Positions 1 to 10,200 of a stretch of DNA of 64,000 nucleotides are shown piece after piece; positions within the stretch are counted from its first letter, which is position 1; the number at the start of each line of letters is the position of its first letter. Position numbers and translations under genes: made by a program. The notes under the pieces are model-generated. The model was not told the origin of the DNA. It searched no databases and saw only the letters and a program-made list of their open reading frames with translations. Origin of the DNA: Macrostomum hystrix (taxonomy: Eukaryota; Platyhelminthes; Macrostomidae); the NCBI GenBank assembly GCA_950097015.1, contig CATNEN010000001.1, forward strand, positions 23,936,501 through 24,000,500. Direction: 5' to 3'.

Positions 1-270
1 GGGTGAGGAAAGAGAAAAAAGCAGCTAGCCAATCAGAGACGAGGGAAAGGAAAGCGAAGTGAAGGTTAGCTAAGAAGTTGAACAGATAGAGAGAGAGAGG
101 AGAAAGTACAATTAGAGGGCGCGCGAGCGTAAACAAGCACAGAAAGAAGGGGGTAAGTAATGACCACTATAACAACTGTATTAAAAGATCAAAGCTTAAG
201 CAAATTCAAACGACCCGAAAAGGCAACGACAAACGACAACGGTATGGGACACTATAGGAAAGAAATTATA
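1..270. other. No gene recognised
   Basis: Purine-rich non-coding sequence with no open frame or element end that I can recognise. Confidence 0.5.
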
Positions 271-660
271 GGCACAATGCTCGTAAATGCGAGAAATTAC
301 GTATTGTCAAAGTAAAATATCACTAACAAACCAGCTGCCACTTAAAACACATTTTCCAGTCCACCAATTCTTTCCATTTGGCTACAATAATGGGGAAAAT
401 TAATGCATAGATAGTGTTTCACGATTGCAAATGCATTCGTGCTGAGCTGCAGAAAAAAAAATTATGAGCAAAGAACGAAATTTGTCGGATTCTTATGGCG
501 AAGACCGCCCTGTCTTGTCAAGTTATTGACAGGATGTGCTTTAAAAGCATTTAAGCTCGTCTTCAGACTACAGGAGCGAAGTCCTGTGAGTCAGGCCATC
601 CCGACCAATCGGTCCAAGCGACATCAAAAGTTCTGTTTTACACTTTCTAGCTCGTTTAAT
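271..660. repeat. Duplicated non-coding segment, copy 1 (partner 4,895-5,225)
   Basis: This stretch aligns by eye with 4,895-5,225, sharing for example TTTAAGCTCGTC, the TTATTGACA block and the CAGGAGC/AAGTC block. Each copy lies downstream of one of the two minus-strand WSC genes. It is therefore best read as part of a multi-kilobase tandem duplication that carried the WSC gene. The short open frame at 439-684 falls inside it, has no recognisable domain and is not called as a gene. Confidence 0.6.
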
Positions 661-759
661 CCATACTTCATTGTAGTACGATAAAAGCGGTCTTTCGCGT
701 CCCTGGGATTTCCCTAGGGAAATCCAAAAAATAGGTTAAACTCAAAATGTCTATGGTCG

Positions 760-2114
760 TTAAGCTGTAATATTGAAAACAGACTTGTATTTAGAACAAG
801 TTGACAGATTGGTGGTTGAAGCTGAACTTACTTTATTTTCACATCCAGCACGACTTAATGCATCCGAAACGCATGCCAGTTGGGACTCCTTCTTTGAGTA
901 TCTTATGTACCGCTGAGTTGAAACAACCGAACGATGTCCCGTCACATGGCCGATGTCTTCCAGCGAAAAACCGGCGTTGTGCAGCTCCGTCACGACCGTT
1001 GCTCTGATGCAATGAGGCGCATACCTTCTAGACAGTCCAGCCTTCTCAGATATTGTCTGCATCATTGATCCTAGCGTATTGTGTCCAACCGGCTGCTTGG
1101 CAAAATACCACGAGTCTGCGTAAGGCTTAGCCCTCGGCCGAATGAAGACGATGCTGTTCACGACACCTTCTCGGTTCTTAGCATTCGCGATCCTTTCCAT
1201 ATAGTCATTGAAGCAGCCCACAGGGCAGTCAGGTAAGCCGGTAGAAACCATCAGCACCTGTTTAGTATTTTTTGCAGCATTTTCCAAGTGTCCTCCAACA
1301 GTCTTTGTAGCCATCGGCCGCAACTTGATAGCCTCTCGCCCAGATGCAGTGATGGTCTCTTCGAACGACTCAACTGTTAGGCGTCGAAACCACTCTCTCG
1401 CACGCAGCCCAAAATGAGTCATCATATTGTAATAGAACTCATGCTGTAACTTTGCTGGTGTGCTCCGATCGAAATCTCTCTTTCGAAGCGTAGCTAGATC
1501 ATCGTCTTCTATGGAGCTGAATCTCTTTACTTCTCCGCCGTTCTCCAGAAACAGTTTAGCAGCAAATTTTAATATTTTGTTCGCTCTTTTGAACAGCTGG
1601 TTAGATATGATATCCACTCCACGCGTCCGAAGCAGCCAGCGATACAAACCGGCCCGAAAACAGCGCCAAGTAGCAGGTGCATAGTACCCACCGTCAGAGC
1701 GCTTGATAGTTCCATACGCAATCCGGATACAGGCCGCCAATCGCTCCTCTGCGCAGGTCCCAATGTCGACTTCAAGTTGAAGGGACTCCATGGTCGAATA
1801 AAGTTTTTCCAGAGCCCATTTTTCTTGCTGACTCGCACTTGGTGGTTCAGTTTTTTCTCAACCAAATCAAGATCTTGCATTATAGCCTCGATAACTTCGT
1901 TTCGAGGCTCTTTTGCCTCTAGCAGTTCGGCAAGCGTATTATCATCAATTCTCGCAGCGAATGCAGCCGCCATCTCTTCTATTCTATCTGCGTCTATTTC
2001 TAGAGCAAATAGAGCGTTGTCAGCTTCCAGCTTCCACCTTCGCGCCCTCGGCCATGACATCAAAGACCTCGGAAACCATGCTAAAGTATTACATTGTGAA
2101 ATGAAACAAGACAT
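760..2114 (-). mobile_element. Crypton-type tyrosine recombinase element, probably frameshifted
   Basis: A 343-codon minus-strand frame (760-1791) has the C-terminal catalytic signature of Crypton/KIAA1958-like tyrosine recombinases. I see an Arg-containing LRAREWFRRL segment, the HxxR motif as PHCIRAT, GHRS with the third-position His, and the nucleophile Tyr in STQRYI, so the R-HxxR-H-Y set is present. A second minus-strand frame (about 1,800-2,114) is in another phase. It is acidic and alpha-helical in character and looks like the N-terminal half, so there is either a frameshift or a missed intron near 1,790-1,810. The homologous duplication at 4.9-5.8 kb lacks this insert, which suggests integration after the duplication. 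Exact element ends are not visible; Cryptons lack long terminal repeats. A DIRS recombinase is the alternative, but no reverse transcriptase lies nearby. Confidence 0.75.
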
Positions 2115-2251
2115 TGATTATGCATTAAATTCTAACTGAAAACTTTGTGTCCTCAATGAAATTATCACAATTATGTGCATTAATTGTTCGAATGTAAGTT
2201 TATTGATCAGAGTTACATATAGTCGTCATTTCATTTAGTGAGAATCTCAGA

Positions 2252-2940
2252 TCAGGCGCGCACCAGGTAGACTCCAGAGATGTTGCTCACACTGGCTGGC
2301 AGTGGGCCAGTCCTGAGCAGGTAGCATAGCAACTGTTGCTGGCTGAAAATCACTGCTTGGCAGTTGTTGTTGACATGGCAATGGGTCAAGCACTCGATCT
2401 CGGACCTGACAGCTACGATTGGTAGGGCTGGCTGCCAAGCTGAGGTGTCAGGACTCCGTCGCTCCTTCACGGTGAATTGGGCGTCTGAAAGTCCTGAATC
2501 AGGAATGGACAGGTAGAAATGAAGCTGTCGTAACTAAATGACACAAAGTCCACAGACTCACCGTCGTATCTCTGTCTAAACACGGAGTTTCGTCCGGCGG
2601 CCCCACAAACCTGATATTTGTTTCCCGGACATGGGCTACTGCACTGGTTCTCAGGAGCAGGTCCGTGCAACCCATATGAGTTTCCGCAGAAGCAGTAGCT
2701 GCTGTACTGCAGACCGAAGAACAGATATTTTCCAAGCATGCAGAAGCTGCTGCACTCCTCATGGGTCATGGTCAATGTGTTACTAAAAGGCCCATTCAGG
2801 TCTCTCGGAGCCGTGATGTCGACGAAGCAGCCGACATAGGAGAATCGAACTGCGTGAGCAGCTGCGGCCAGGAGAGACACGCAGATTGCCGCTTGCCAGA
2901 GCTTCATGCCAGTCCGTAGAGCAGTGAGCATACTGCTCAT
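2252..2940 (-). CDS. Secreted WSC-domain protein, copy 1 (two exons)
   Basis: Predicted structure is complement(join(2252..2484,2562..2940)), 203 residues. The ATG at 2940 precedes a signal peptide (hydrophobic run ICVSLLAAAAHA around residues 18-29). Residues 30 to about 120 form a WSC domain: YVGCF at the start, then HEECSSFC, YCFCGNSYG and CPGNKYQVCG, i.e. the expected cysteine spacing of this putative carbohydrate-binding fold. The 77-bp intron has a GTGAGT donor directly after the RYD-G codon and a TTTCAG acceptor. Exon 2 encodes a Cys-containing module (EIECLTHC, NNNCQAVIF, LLCYLL) resembling a PAN/apple-like half domain, ending at LVRA. No membrane anchor is seen, so it is probably secreted. 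It is a close paralogue of the gene at 5,801-6,480. Ligand and function are unknown. Confidence 0.85.
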
Positions 2941-3240
2941 GGGACATTTCTGAGCTTCCTTTTAAATGCGATCACATCCAATTGCCAAATTCTCCGTGAC
3001 ATGGTTATTGTCCCATTGGCTGTCAGCTTAGAGCTTGACAGAAAGCACATTCCTGCACACCCAACTGAATCCATGTGAGACTTAAGACTACATATTGTGA
3101 AGGCCTTGTGCGGCTGTGTAAAAAGTTTCCTTTCAGGACTGTGTTACACCCATCCCTGCCACAGTGACTTAAACAGAAGACATGCAGTGACATAAACAGA
3201 AGACAGAAAACTTTTTACTTAGCCGAGCAACGTCTGTTTA
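2941..3240. promoter_or_regulatory. Upstream region of WSC copy 1, duplicated at 6,481-6,720
   Basis: The roughly 250 bases 5' of the WSC start are nearly identical to those 5' of copy 2, from the GGGACATTTCTGAGCTTC block next to the ATG to the CATCCCTGCC block. The shared promoter is therefore part of the duplication. At the distal end the CAGAAGACATGCAGTGACAT motif occurs about twice here but has expanded to about nine copies beside copy 2. Confidence 0.6.
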
Positions 3241-3720
3241 TTTTGTTCTGGCATTCTGGGTGAAGCTGGGTGAGAGGCAAATGGTCTTAAAGACTTTGGA
3301 GTAGCAAAAGGCGAGTTTCAATGCATGGGCTTGAAAGTATTCTGTGTTTTTACCATAGAAAAGCAAGCGAATCGCCGCAAGCCAATCAGCGTGAACGGGG
3401 TCTCGAGAAACGAAAATTTCCCCAAAATTTTTCGCCGATGCCAATTTTTATTCATCCTTGGCTACAACCACCTCAGGCTAAAACTTGTGTATAGGTTAAG
3501 CCAAGGTCATTCGCGTTTTTGCCTATAATTTGCATTTGTACTACTTAGCATAATCAATTTAACTTGTTTTACTCTGCTTATAATAATATTTTGCAGTATA
3601 CTTTTACTTATTCGGTTTAAAAATTATATTGTTATATCTTTACTTACTACTTACTTTTTCTTTCTATTTTTGCTTCACTCTGCTCCAATCCTTCTACTCC
3701 GTTTCCCCGGATCTATAACC
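3241..3720. other. No gene recognised
   Basis: AT-rich sequence. The two opposing short frames at 3,238-3,528 overlap each other and have no recognisable domain. Confidence 0.4.
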
Positions 3721-4083
3721 ACTACTCAACTTAACCTTCCGAGTAACTTCACCAGCCATCCAGAACATCGACGACTTCCGGCCAGTTCCCTCCAAGCTGT
3801 CCAAACATCTTAAGACTTCAGTCTACGAGGTCATCGAGGTATTCAAACGGACCATCACCGAGGAACCATCTTGTCCTTTTCAACGCCAAGGTAACACTTC
3901 CGTCCATAACAGCCAATTTCCGGACCAGCCGCCCTCTACTTCTCAGTCACCGAAAGGAAACTCCAAGGTCGCTCCAGCTCTCTTTCTTCAGCCGAAATCA
4001 ACACTTGATGAACTTAGGTTCGAGAGGTTCCTTAAGGACAATTTTCCAACAGTTCGAATCCGATCCGTCCAACGGTGCTTCTA
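3721..4083 (+). pseudogene. ATG-less open frame of about 120 codons, possible decayed retroelement ORF
   Basis: In the frame containing AIQNIDDFRPVPSKLSKHLK there is no stop from about 3,721 until the TAA near 4,083, and no ATG start. The stretch is visibly richer in G+C than its surroundings. The translation is Ser/Pro/Gln-rich in the middle (PDQPPSTSQSPKGNSKV) and ends FERFLKDNFPTVRIRSVQR. Translation beyond the stop in the same frame still looks protein-like (GFKVFALDYQGYLF), so this may be a decayed ORF1-like protein. I do not recognise the family. Confidence 0.3.
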
Positions 4084-4894
4084 ATCTTCTGGTTTCAAAG
4101 TCTTCGCACTTGACTATCAAGGTTATCTATTCTGTTCCTCATTGTGGTTACCACAATACCCAAGCCAAAAGACATCCGATGATACGAGTACATCCATTTG
4201 GTGCCAATCTGAAGTTGAACCAATTGAAACTATAATTAATGATCTAGCCAGCATGTGGTAACAAAATACATGAACTATAGATAGCGTAACTGAGATCTCA
4301 CTAGCTAAAAAAAGTGCAGAATGCCACTGTTCCAACAACTCAAGTAAATCAGCGATAAGCAGGTAGCAAATCTATAATCCGAAAAATATTTTTGCATTGC
4401 TTACAACTTATGACTACTTAACTTATTTGACTTGACATATTACTTAAATATGCATGCAGAACATGCTGGATCTCTAAAACAAGACTAAATAGCTATCTGC
4501 GGGTGGGTCAGTTCAGAAGCAAATGGTTTAGCCAGACCTAACTCACTTATATAGGCACAGAATCGACCATTGCTATATTATATAGACTGGACGGCTCCCA
4601 ACCCCCTATGTGGTTGGTAACAAATTTAGTTAACTAAAAACGTGTTAATTAAACACTAATGTTAGTTAACTAAACACTACTCACAGTAGCTTCAGCATGC
4701 TCCTAAATTTATTTTTCTGTTCCAAAAATGGAAAAATTATTTTTATAAGGTCCTGTGCAGGCAAAGGTTTTTGGTGTGGGTTTTTCACACTTCACACATT
4801 CGAATAGAACCAAGATTAACAATTCCTCAAACCAGAAACTCAAATGAATGCATCAAAATCTAAAGCTTATATTTGCTTGTGAATTTAGACAAGC
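4084..4894. other. No gene recognised
   Basis: Mostly AT-rich non-coding sequence. It contains a short direct repeat around GTTAGTTAACTAAACACTA at 4,626-4,680. Confidence 0.4.
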
Positions 4895-5225
4895 AATGTC
4901 TCATTGAATGTGAAAAAAGAAGTTTCGCCAAGGGAAAATATCGCCAACCATACAGCTGTTACTTAACAATGCATTTCTTCTTGTCTGCCAGTTCTTACCA
5001 TGTTAGAGCTACGTTAATGGAGTACATTAAAGCATAGGTAGGGGTGTTTCATGGTGGCAAATCAAGTTGCAATCTAAAGAAAGCTGAGTAATGAACAAAA
5101 AACCAAATTGGTAGGATTTTTCATGGTGAAGGCTATACCCTGTCCTGTCAAATTATTGACACAGGACGTGTTTTAAAAGCCTTTAAGCTCGTCCTGATAC
5201 CAACAGGAGCAAAGTCTATTCTACA
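4895..5225. repeat. Duplicated non-coding segment, copy 2 (partner 271-660)
   Basis: Aligns with 271-660. Downstream, 5,440-5,600 also aligns with 2,110-2,240 (GTGTCCTCAATGAAA, then ATCACAATT, then TTACTGATCAGAG-like blocks). The Crypton insertion is therefore bracketed by sequence that is contiguous here. Confidence 0.6.
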
Positions 5226-5800
5226 AGTGTAGTTACATGCTTTCAATATAAAAAAGCATCATAGAGACTGGACATGTCAAGCCAAGCAGTTCTTACAGCG
5301 ATGAACCTATCCTATCTTCATAAACATTGCTTAATTTATAATGGATTAATTCCTCAAGCCCGACTCACGAATTTGCGAGAACTTCTATGGAAGTTATTCT
5401 TGGCATGTCAAAAATACACCTCAGGTGCACCGCATTGTGGTATGAAATTTGACATTTAATATGCAGTAAAGAAAAACAGAAAGAGAACAGTGTCCTCAAT
5501 GAAACTATCACAATTTTGTGCGACTCGATTGTTCTCGGATCTGATGAAACCATTTTACTGATCAGAGATACGCAGTCATCATTTCATTTATTAAGATTCT
5601 CAGGATGGTCTCATTTCTGACAAAATATGCTCGTCTATTTAAGTTATTCACTTGATAAAACGGGTCAACCTTTCAGGTGCATCAGTTCCAGGCTAGGTAT
5701 ACTTATTGCAATAGTTTTTTGTTTGTCAGACTAATTCATAGACATATTTTATTCTGCAAGCGTGCCATGTTCTAAAATAGTTTTTCTTCTCATGTCCCAA
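5226..5800. other. 3' flank of WSC copy 2, no further gene
   Basis: Contains the 5,440-5,600 segment shared with the 3' flank of WSC copy 1. The rest is AT-rich and featureless. The 61-codon frame at 5,274-5,459 has no recognisable domain. Confidence 0.4.
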
Positions 5801-6480
5801 TCAGGCGCGCACCAGGTAGACTCCAGAGATGTTGCTCACACTGGCTGGCAGGGCGCCAGTCCTGAGCAGGTAGCATAGCAACTGTTGCTGGCTGAAAATC
5901 ACTGCCTGGCAGTTGTTGTTGGCCTGGCAATGGGTCATGCACTCGATCTCGGACCTGACAGCTACGTGAGGCAGTGTTGTCTGCAAAGCCGAGGTGTCCG
6001 GTCTCTGCTTTATGGTGAATTGGCCATCTGAAAGTCCTAAATCAGGAATGGACAGGTAGAAATGAAGCTGCCGTAACTAAACAACACAAATTCCACAGAC
6101 TCACCGTCGTATCTCTGTCTAAACACGGAGTTTCGTCCGCCGGCCCCACAAACCTGATATTTGTTTCCCAGACATGAGCTACTGCACTGGTTCTCAGGAG
6201 CAGGTCCGTTCAACCCATATGAGTTTCCGCAGAAGCAGTAGCTGCTGTACTGCAGACCGAAGAACAGATATTTTCCAAGCATGCAGAAGCTGCTGCACTC
6301 CTCATGGGTCATGGTCCATGTGTTACTAGAAGGCCCATTCAGGTCTCTCGGACTGCTGTCTATGAAGCAGCCGACATAGGAGAATCGAACTGCGTGAGCA
6401 GCTGCGGCCAGGAGAGACACGCAGATTGCCGCTTGCCAGAGCTTCATGTCAGTCCGTAGAGCAGTGAGCATACTGCTCAT
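5801..6480 (-). CDS. Secreted WSC-domain protein, copy 2 (two exons)
   Basis: Predicted structure is complement(join(5801..6027,6105..6480)), 200 residues. It has the same architecture as the 2,252-2,940 gene: signal peptide ending HA before VRFSYVGCF, a WSC domain with HEECSSFC, YCFCGNSYG and YQVCG, the same intron position with GTGAGT donor and CAG acceptor, then the Cys-rich exon 2 (EIECMTHC, NNNCQAVIF, SGVYLVRA). Small in-frame indels distinguish the copies, for example SSPRDLNG versus TAPRDLNG and the exon-2 start GQFTIKQR versus AQFTVKER. The near-identity of exons, intron and promoter marks a recent tandem duplication. Probable secreted lectin-like or matrix protein; partner unknown. 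Confidence 0.85.
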
Positions 6481-6699
6481 GGGACATTTCTGAGCTTCTT
6501 TTTAAATGCGATCACATCCAATTGCCACATTCTCCGTGACATGGTTATTGTCCCATTGGCTGATTGCTCAGTGCTTGACAGAGAGCACATTCCTGCACAC
6601 CCAACTGAATCCATGTGAGACTTAAGACTACATATTGTGAAGGCCCTGTGCGGCTGTGTATAAAGTTTCCTTTCAGGACTGTGTTACACCCATCCCTGC

Positions 6700-6920
6700 C
6701 TTCCCTGCCACAGTGACACAAGCAGAAGACATGCAGTGACATAAACAGAAGACATGCAGTCACATAAGCAGAAGACATGCAGTGACATAAACAGAAGACA
6801 TGCAGTGACATAAACAGAAGACATGCAGTCACATAAACAGAAGACAGTGACATAAACAGAAGACAGTGACATAAACAGAAGACAGTGACATAAACAGAAG
6901 ATATGCAGTGACATACCACA
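6700..6920. repeat. Minisatellite, 23-bp unit ACATAAACAGAAGACATGCAGTG and shorter variants
   Basis: About nine tandem copies, some shortened by loss of ATGCAGTG. The array lies just upstream of WSC copy 2. Overlapping minus-strand open frames here (FCLCHCMSSVYVTA repeats) are products of the repeat and not genes. Confidence 0.85.
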
Positions 6921-7203
6921 GGGACCGATTTCATGAGCAACTGGTAAATTAGCAGTTAGCAGCAGCTAAAATAACTGTGGATGTTCAGCAGTCTGCTAAA
7001 AACTGGTTTCATAAAGCAACTGGTAAATATCTGCAGGTAAATATCAGTACTGCTATTCCCCCTAGCATTAAATTCGTGCCATAGACATTCGCTTTGCAGC
7101 AGAAGAAGAAGCTTATTTGGAGAAGGAGAAAGAGAAGGAGCGGGAATTACAAAAGGCTCTAGTCTTGCTAGCTTAGAAGTCAAAGAAGAAAAGATTTTAA
7201 CCA

Positions 7204-7431
7204 TGTCCACGCCGGAACAAAAGCTCCTCTTTCTGTCTCTCATGAGAGACAAAAAGGCCGTTTTGTTCGGTACGAGCGTAGTTTTGCGGATAACGCAGAA
7301 GCCAAATCGAAAAAGCGACACGCTTGGGAGGAAATCCGAACCACGATGGAGGAAAATGGGTTGTGCAAGCCAGTTGCATATCTGCGCGACACAATGTGGA
7401 AAAACATTCGGATGGCAACAATGATATAGTA
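7204..7431 (+). pseudogene. Myb/SANT-like (MADF-type) DNA-binding domain fragment, frameshifted
   Basis: From the ATG at 7,204 the frame reads TPEQKLLFLSLMRDKKAVLFG. After a one-base phase change near 7,272 the family-like sequence continues as YERSFADNAEAKSKKRHAWE, EIRTTMEENGL and MWKNIRMATM, then stops. Leading LL-x-L-M-x-D-x-K-x-x-L-F-G, the central K-K-R-H-A-W-E-E-I helix and a final W-K-N-I are typical of Myb/SANT-like domains found in Harbinger-type transposon proteins and derived regulators. The rest of any protein is absent, so it is a truncated, broken copy. It sits directly upstream of a decayed Gypsy pol without obvious relation to it. Confidence 0.55.
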
Positions 7432-7539
7432 ATAAACGGCTATGAGTGCTGCAATGTTTTTAACCGAGGGCGCTACGAAGGACGGAGGATGAACCCCAGA
7501 CAGGCCGTTTCAACAACTTCGACATTGGAATCAAGGACT

Positions 7540-8745
7540 GCCCACTGCGATGCGAAATCTCGCAGACAAACCCACGTCCCGTCATCCGTAGGACTCTCCG
7601 ACGCGCTGTGTTTTTGACTCGCTGCATGCATTCGCATGTCCTGGCCGCAAAGCCACGCAACGACTCATAGTCTATCGTTGTTTCTGGCTAGGTATGGCTA
7701 ACGACATCCAAAGGTGGGTAGCCGAAGGTCAACGGTGCCAGCAGTGCAAGACAGGTCGTCACGTCCAACGCCCGTTGCAACAGCTTCCAGCACCCTCTGA
7801 ACGCTTCACGACGGTCCATATCGATTTAGTCGGACCACTGCCACCCCCAGAGTCGACCGACGTTAGTCCCAGACCTCGCTACTTGCTCACAATGGTCGAT
7901 GCATATTCACGTACGTTGGATTGAAGCTGCCCCTCTCATTGACATCACCGCCACTTCAGTCGCGTGCGCCTTCCTAGAATCCTGGATTTCTCGGTTTGGC
8001 CCACCATTGACGCTGGTGACCGATCAGGGCGCGCAGTTCCGCGCGGAGCTCATGCAAAACCTGGCGACACTGCTCGGAATCCATCACATCCGCACTTCAG
8101 CCTACAATCCGAGGGCAAATGGCATCGTCGAGCGAAACCACCGAACATTAAAGTCCGGGCTGAAAGCACGCGGCAAGAACTGGCTGCAGCAGCTACCCAT
8201 CGTGCTTCTCGGAATGCGCATTTTTGCAGACGAGACAGGTGCATCGCCATTCTCCATCGTTACCGGTGAACAACCATTAGTCCCACCTGTAGTTGCCGAC
8301 ACCTCCTCTGTCAAGGAACTTTCCACAAGACTGCACCAATTTTTTTCCGTATCGCCAACCAGGAACGCGCGAGGTAAGAATTCATCTGCCAGCAGACTTG
8401 GCTGCATGCACCCACGTCTGGTTGCGACTAGATCGAGTTCGACGTCCCCTAGAAGCACCCTACCAGGGACCCTATGCAGTGCTGGAGAGACACGAAACGA
8501 CATTCACATTGGAAATCAACGGCAAGCCTTCTGTGGTGTCTATCGATCGAGTGAAACCAGCTACACTCCTAGCATCGGTACCAATTAGCAAAGCACCAGC
8601 AACTACTGTAACACCGGAAAACCCACCGGCAGCAAATATACGGGCTAAAACCGCTTCCCACGTTCGTTTTTCCACGCAACCATCCGTTAAACTGTTTTAC
8701 GCAACGGAACCATTATTAACGTTGCTGAAAATCATCGTTTTCTAA
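7540..8745 (+). mobile_element. Decayed Gypsy (CsRn1-like) integrase and pol C-terminus
   Basis: Frameshifted remnants read, in order: an HHCC-like zinc region (FACPGRKATQRLIVYRCFWL, then RCQQCKTGRH), the integrase core with HIDLVGPLP (first Asp), VTDQGAQFRAEL (second Asp) and NGIVERNHRTLK (Glu), and a C-terminal DNA-binding region with YQGPYAVLERHE and SIDRVKPATL. At least two phase changes occur (near 7,610 and near 7,915, where VDAYSR and WIEAAPL lie in different frames), and another near 8,370. The wording of the core and tail is that of the CsRn1 clade of Metaviridae. Reverse transcriptase, gag and clear LTRs are missing. A purine run GGGTGGGGGAG near 8,789 could be the old polypurine tract. 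Confidence 0.75.
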
Positions 8746-8795
8746 CTGTTTCATAATGACAATCAAAACCTTTGCGTAAACTCCGTTTTGGGTGG

Positions 8796-9385
8796 GGGAG
8801 TATAAGTGAAAATTGATGTACTTTCTTTCATGAGGGTGAAGAGGTACGTAGATCAGGTAGAACCACGACGGAGATGCGGCTGCAGATTGATCATTTCTGC
8901 TTACTCGTGAAGCGTTTTGGCGGCAACGAATTTATTTTTGACGGCTCGACACTGCTGCCACCCAGTCATTTTCCTAGATGAGTAGCGACAGGCGACAGTA
9001 CATGTTCTTTTGGTCGTAAAGTTATGCAAGACAAGTCTGCTTTCAAAATAGAACGACGATGTTTGTATATTTTCAGTTACTGTGCGCGCACTACAGATTG
9101 AACATCTATGTTTGAAAATACGCGCTCGTAAATTACCAGCGTTGCTACTATGAGTAAATCAATAAGTTGCGTGTTGGGAAAATACAGAAACTAATAAAGT
9201 AACAAATCTCGATGGATACTACGAGTATTATTGCAGGCACCACTCAATACAGAAATCAAGCAGAAGCGCATGCAATGTATAATTCGCATTTTCACTTGGT
9301 CTAAAAGCGATACTCATTAACAATAATTTGATGTGACAGTGTCAATTGTACGAGTGTTGAAATTATTTTTGTTAAATCTTCTAAT
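8796..9385. other. Possible 3' LTR remnant of the CsRn1-like element, otherwise nothing
   Basis: Follows the purine tract near 8,789. I found no second copy to prove an LTR, and no gene. Confidence 0.25.
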
Positions 9386-9389
9386 TTGG

Positions 9390-9795
9390 TAGAAACTAAT
9401 GCAACTTCCGTAACTAAACGACCCAAATTCCACAGACTCACCGTCATACATCCTGTTTAAACACGGAGTTTCGTCCGCCACCACCACAAATCTGATTTGC
9501 GTTTCCTGAACACGCGCTAAAGCACTGGCTCTCAGCGGCAGATCCGTACGACCCGTATGAGCTTCCGCAGTTGCAATTTTTGCTGGCCTGCAGACCGAAA
9601 AACGGATACTTTTTCGAAAAACGGTACCAGCATATGACTCCTCACGAGTCATATGCTGGTACTAATAAAAGAAGGCCCATTAAGATCCCTCGAAGTCGAG
9701 CTGTCCATGAAGCAGCCGACATAGGTGAATCGAACTGCGTGAGCAGCTGCAGCCAGGAGAGACACGCAGATTACCGCTAGCCTGAGCTTCATTTC
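9390..9795 (-). pseudogene. Third WSC-domain gene copy, inactivated
   Basis: Reading on the minus strand from about 9,792, the start MKLRLAVICVSLLAAAAHA and VRFTYVGCFMDSS match the N-termini of the two intact WSC genes. The frame then hits a stop inside the hairpin at 9,624-9,662. Downstream remnants in a shifted phase (ALARVQETQIRFV; YDGESVEFGSFSYGS) match the rest of exon 1 and the start of the intron. Exon 2 is not seen below 9,390. This is a broken paralogue, more diverged than the other two copies. Confidence 0.75.
9624..9662. repeat. Perfect hairpin: 17-bp arms, 5-bp loop
   Basis: GTACCAGCATATGACTC (9,624-9,640) is the exact reverse complement of 9,646-9,662, separated by CTCAC. The right arm corresponds to the normal WSC coding position (HEEC-type codons), so the left arm looks like an inverted copy of it pasted into the gene. 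Confidence 0.85.
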
Positions 9796-9799
9796 AGTA

Positions 9800-10200
9800 T
9801 GCTGCTCATGAGGCATTGTTTCTAAGCTTCTTTTATGATGCGATCATATCCGATTGCCTCGATATCAATAAAGTTATTATTTTCCAATCGGCTGATCCTA
9901 TGAACAGGCATTCCTATGGCTTTCTGTGGCCCTTCTTGATCATGAGCTGGTTGATCAATTCATGCGTGGGATTTGCACGAGACCGGGCATGCGGCAAAAG
10001 CCATTTTGCATCGGACCAACGACTCTTTAATTGGGAAGCAATGGGCAACCTGAATAGGAACCAGCCAAACGTTTGGCACGACTTGTCCCGCTTTGTTTGC
10101 GAAAAGCTGTGCACTTTGCTCCAGAAGCTGTCCTGCCGTGCTCATCTGCGAGAACAGAACTCGCGTTTCCGGATCGCACTTTGACTGACCCATAAGTCTT
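9800..10200. other. No gene recognised
   Basis: Opposing open frames at 9,816-10,241 overlap each other with no recognisable domain. The first part resembles the upstream region of the WSC copies (GCATTGTTTCTAAGCTTC; CGATCATATCCGATTGCC). Confidence 0.4.
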
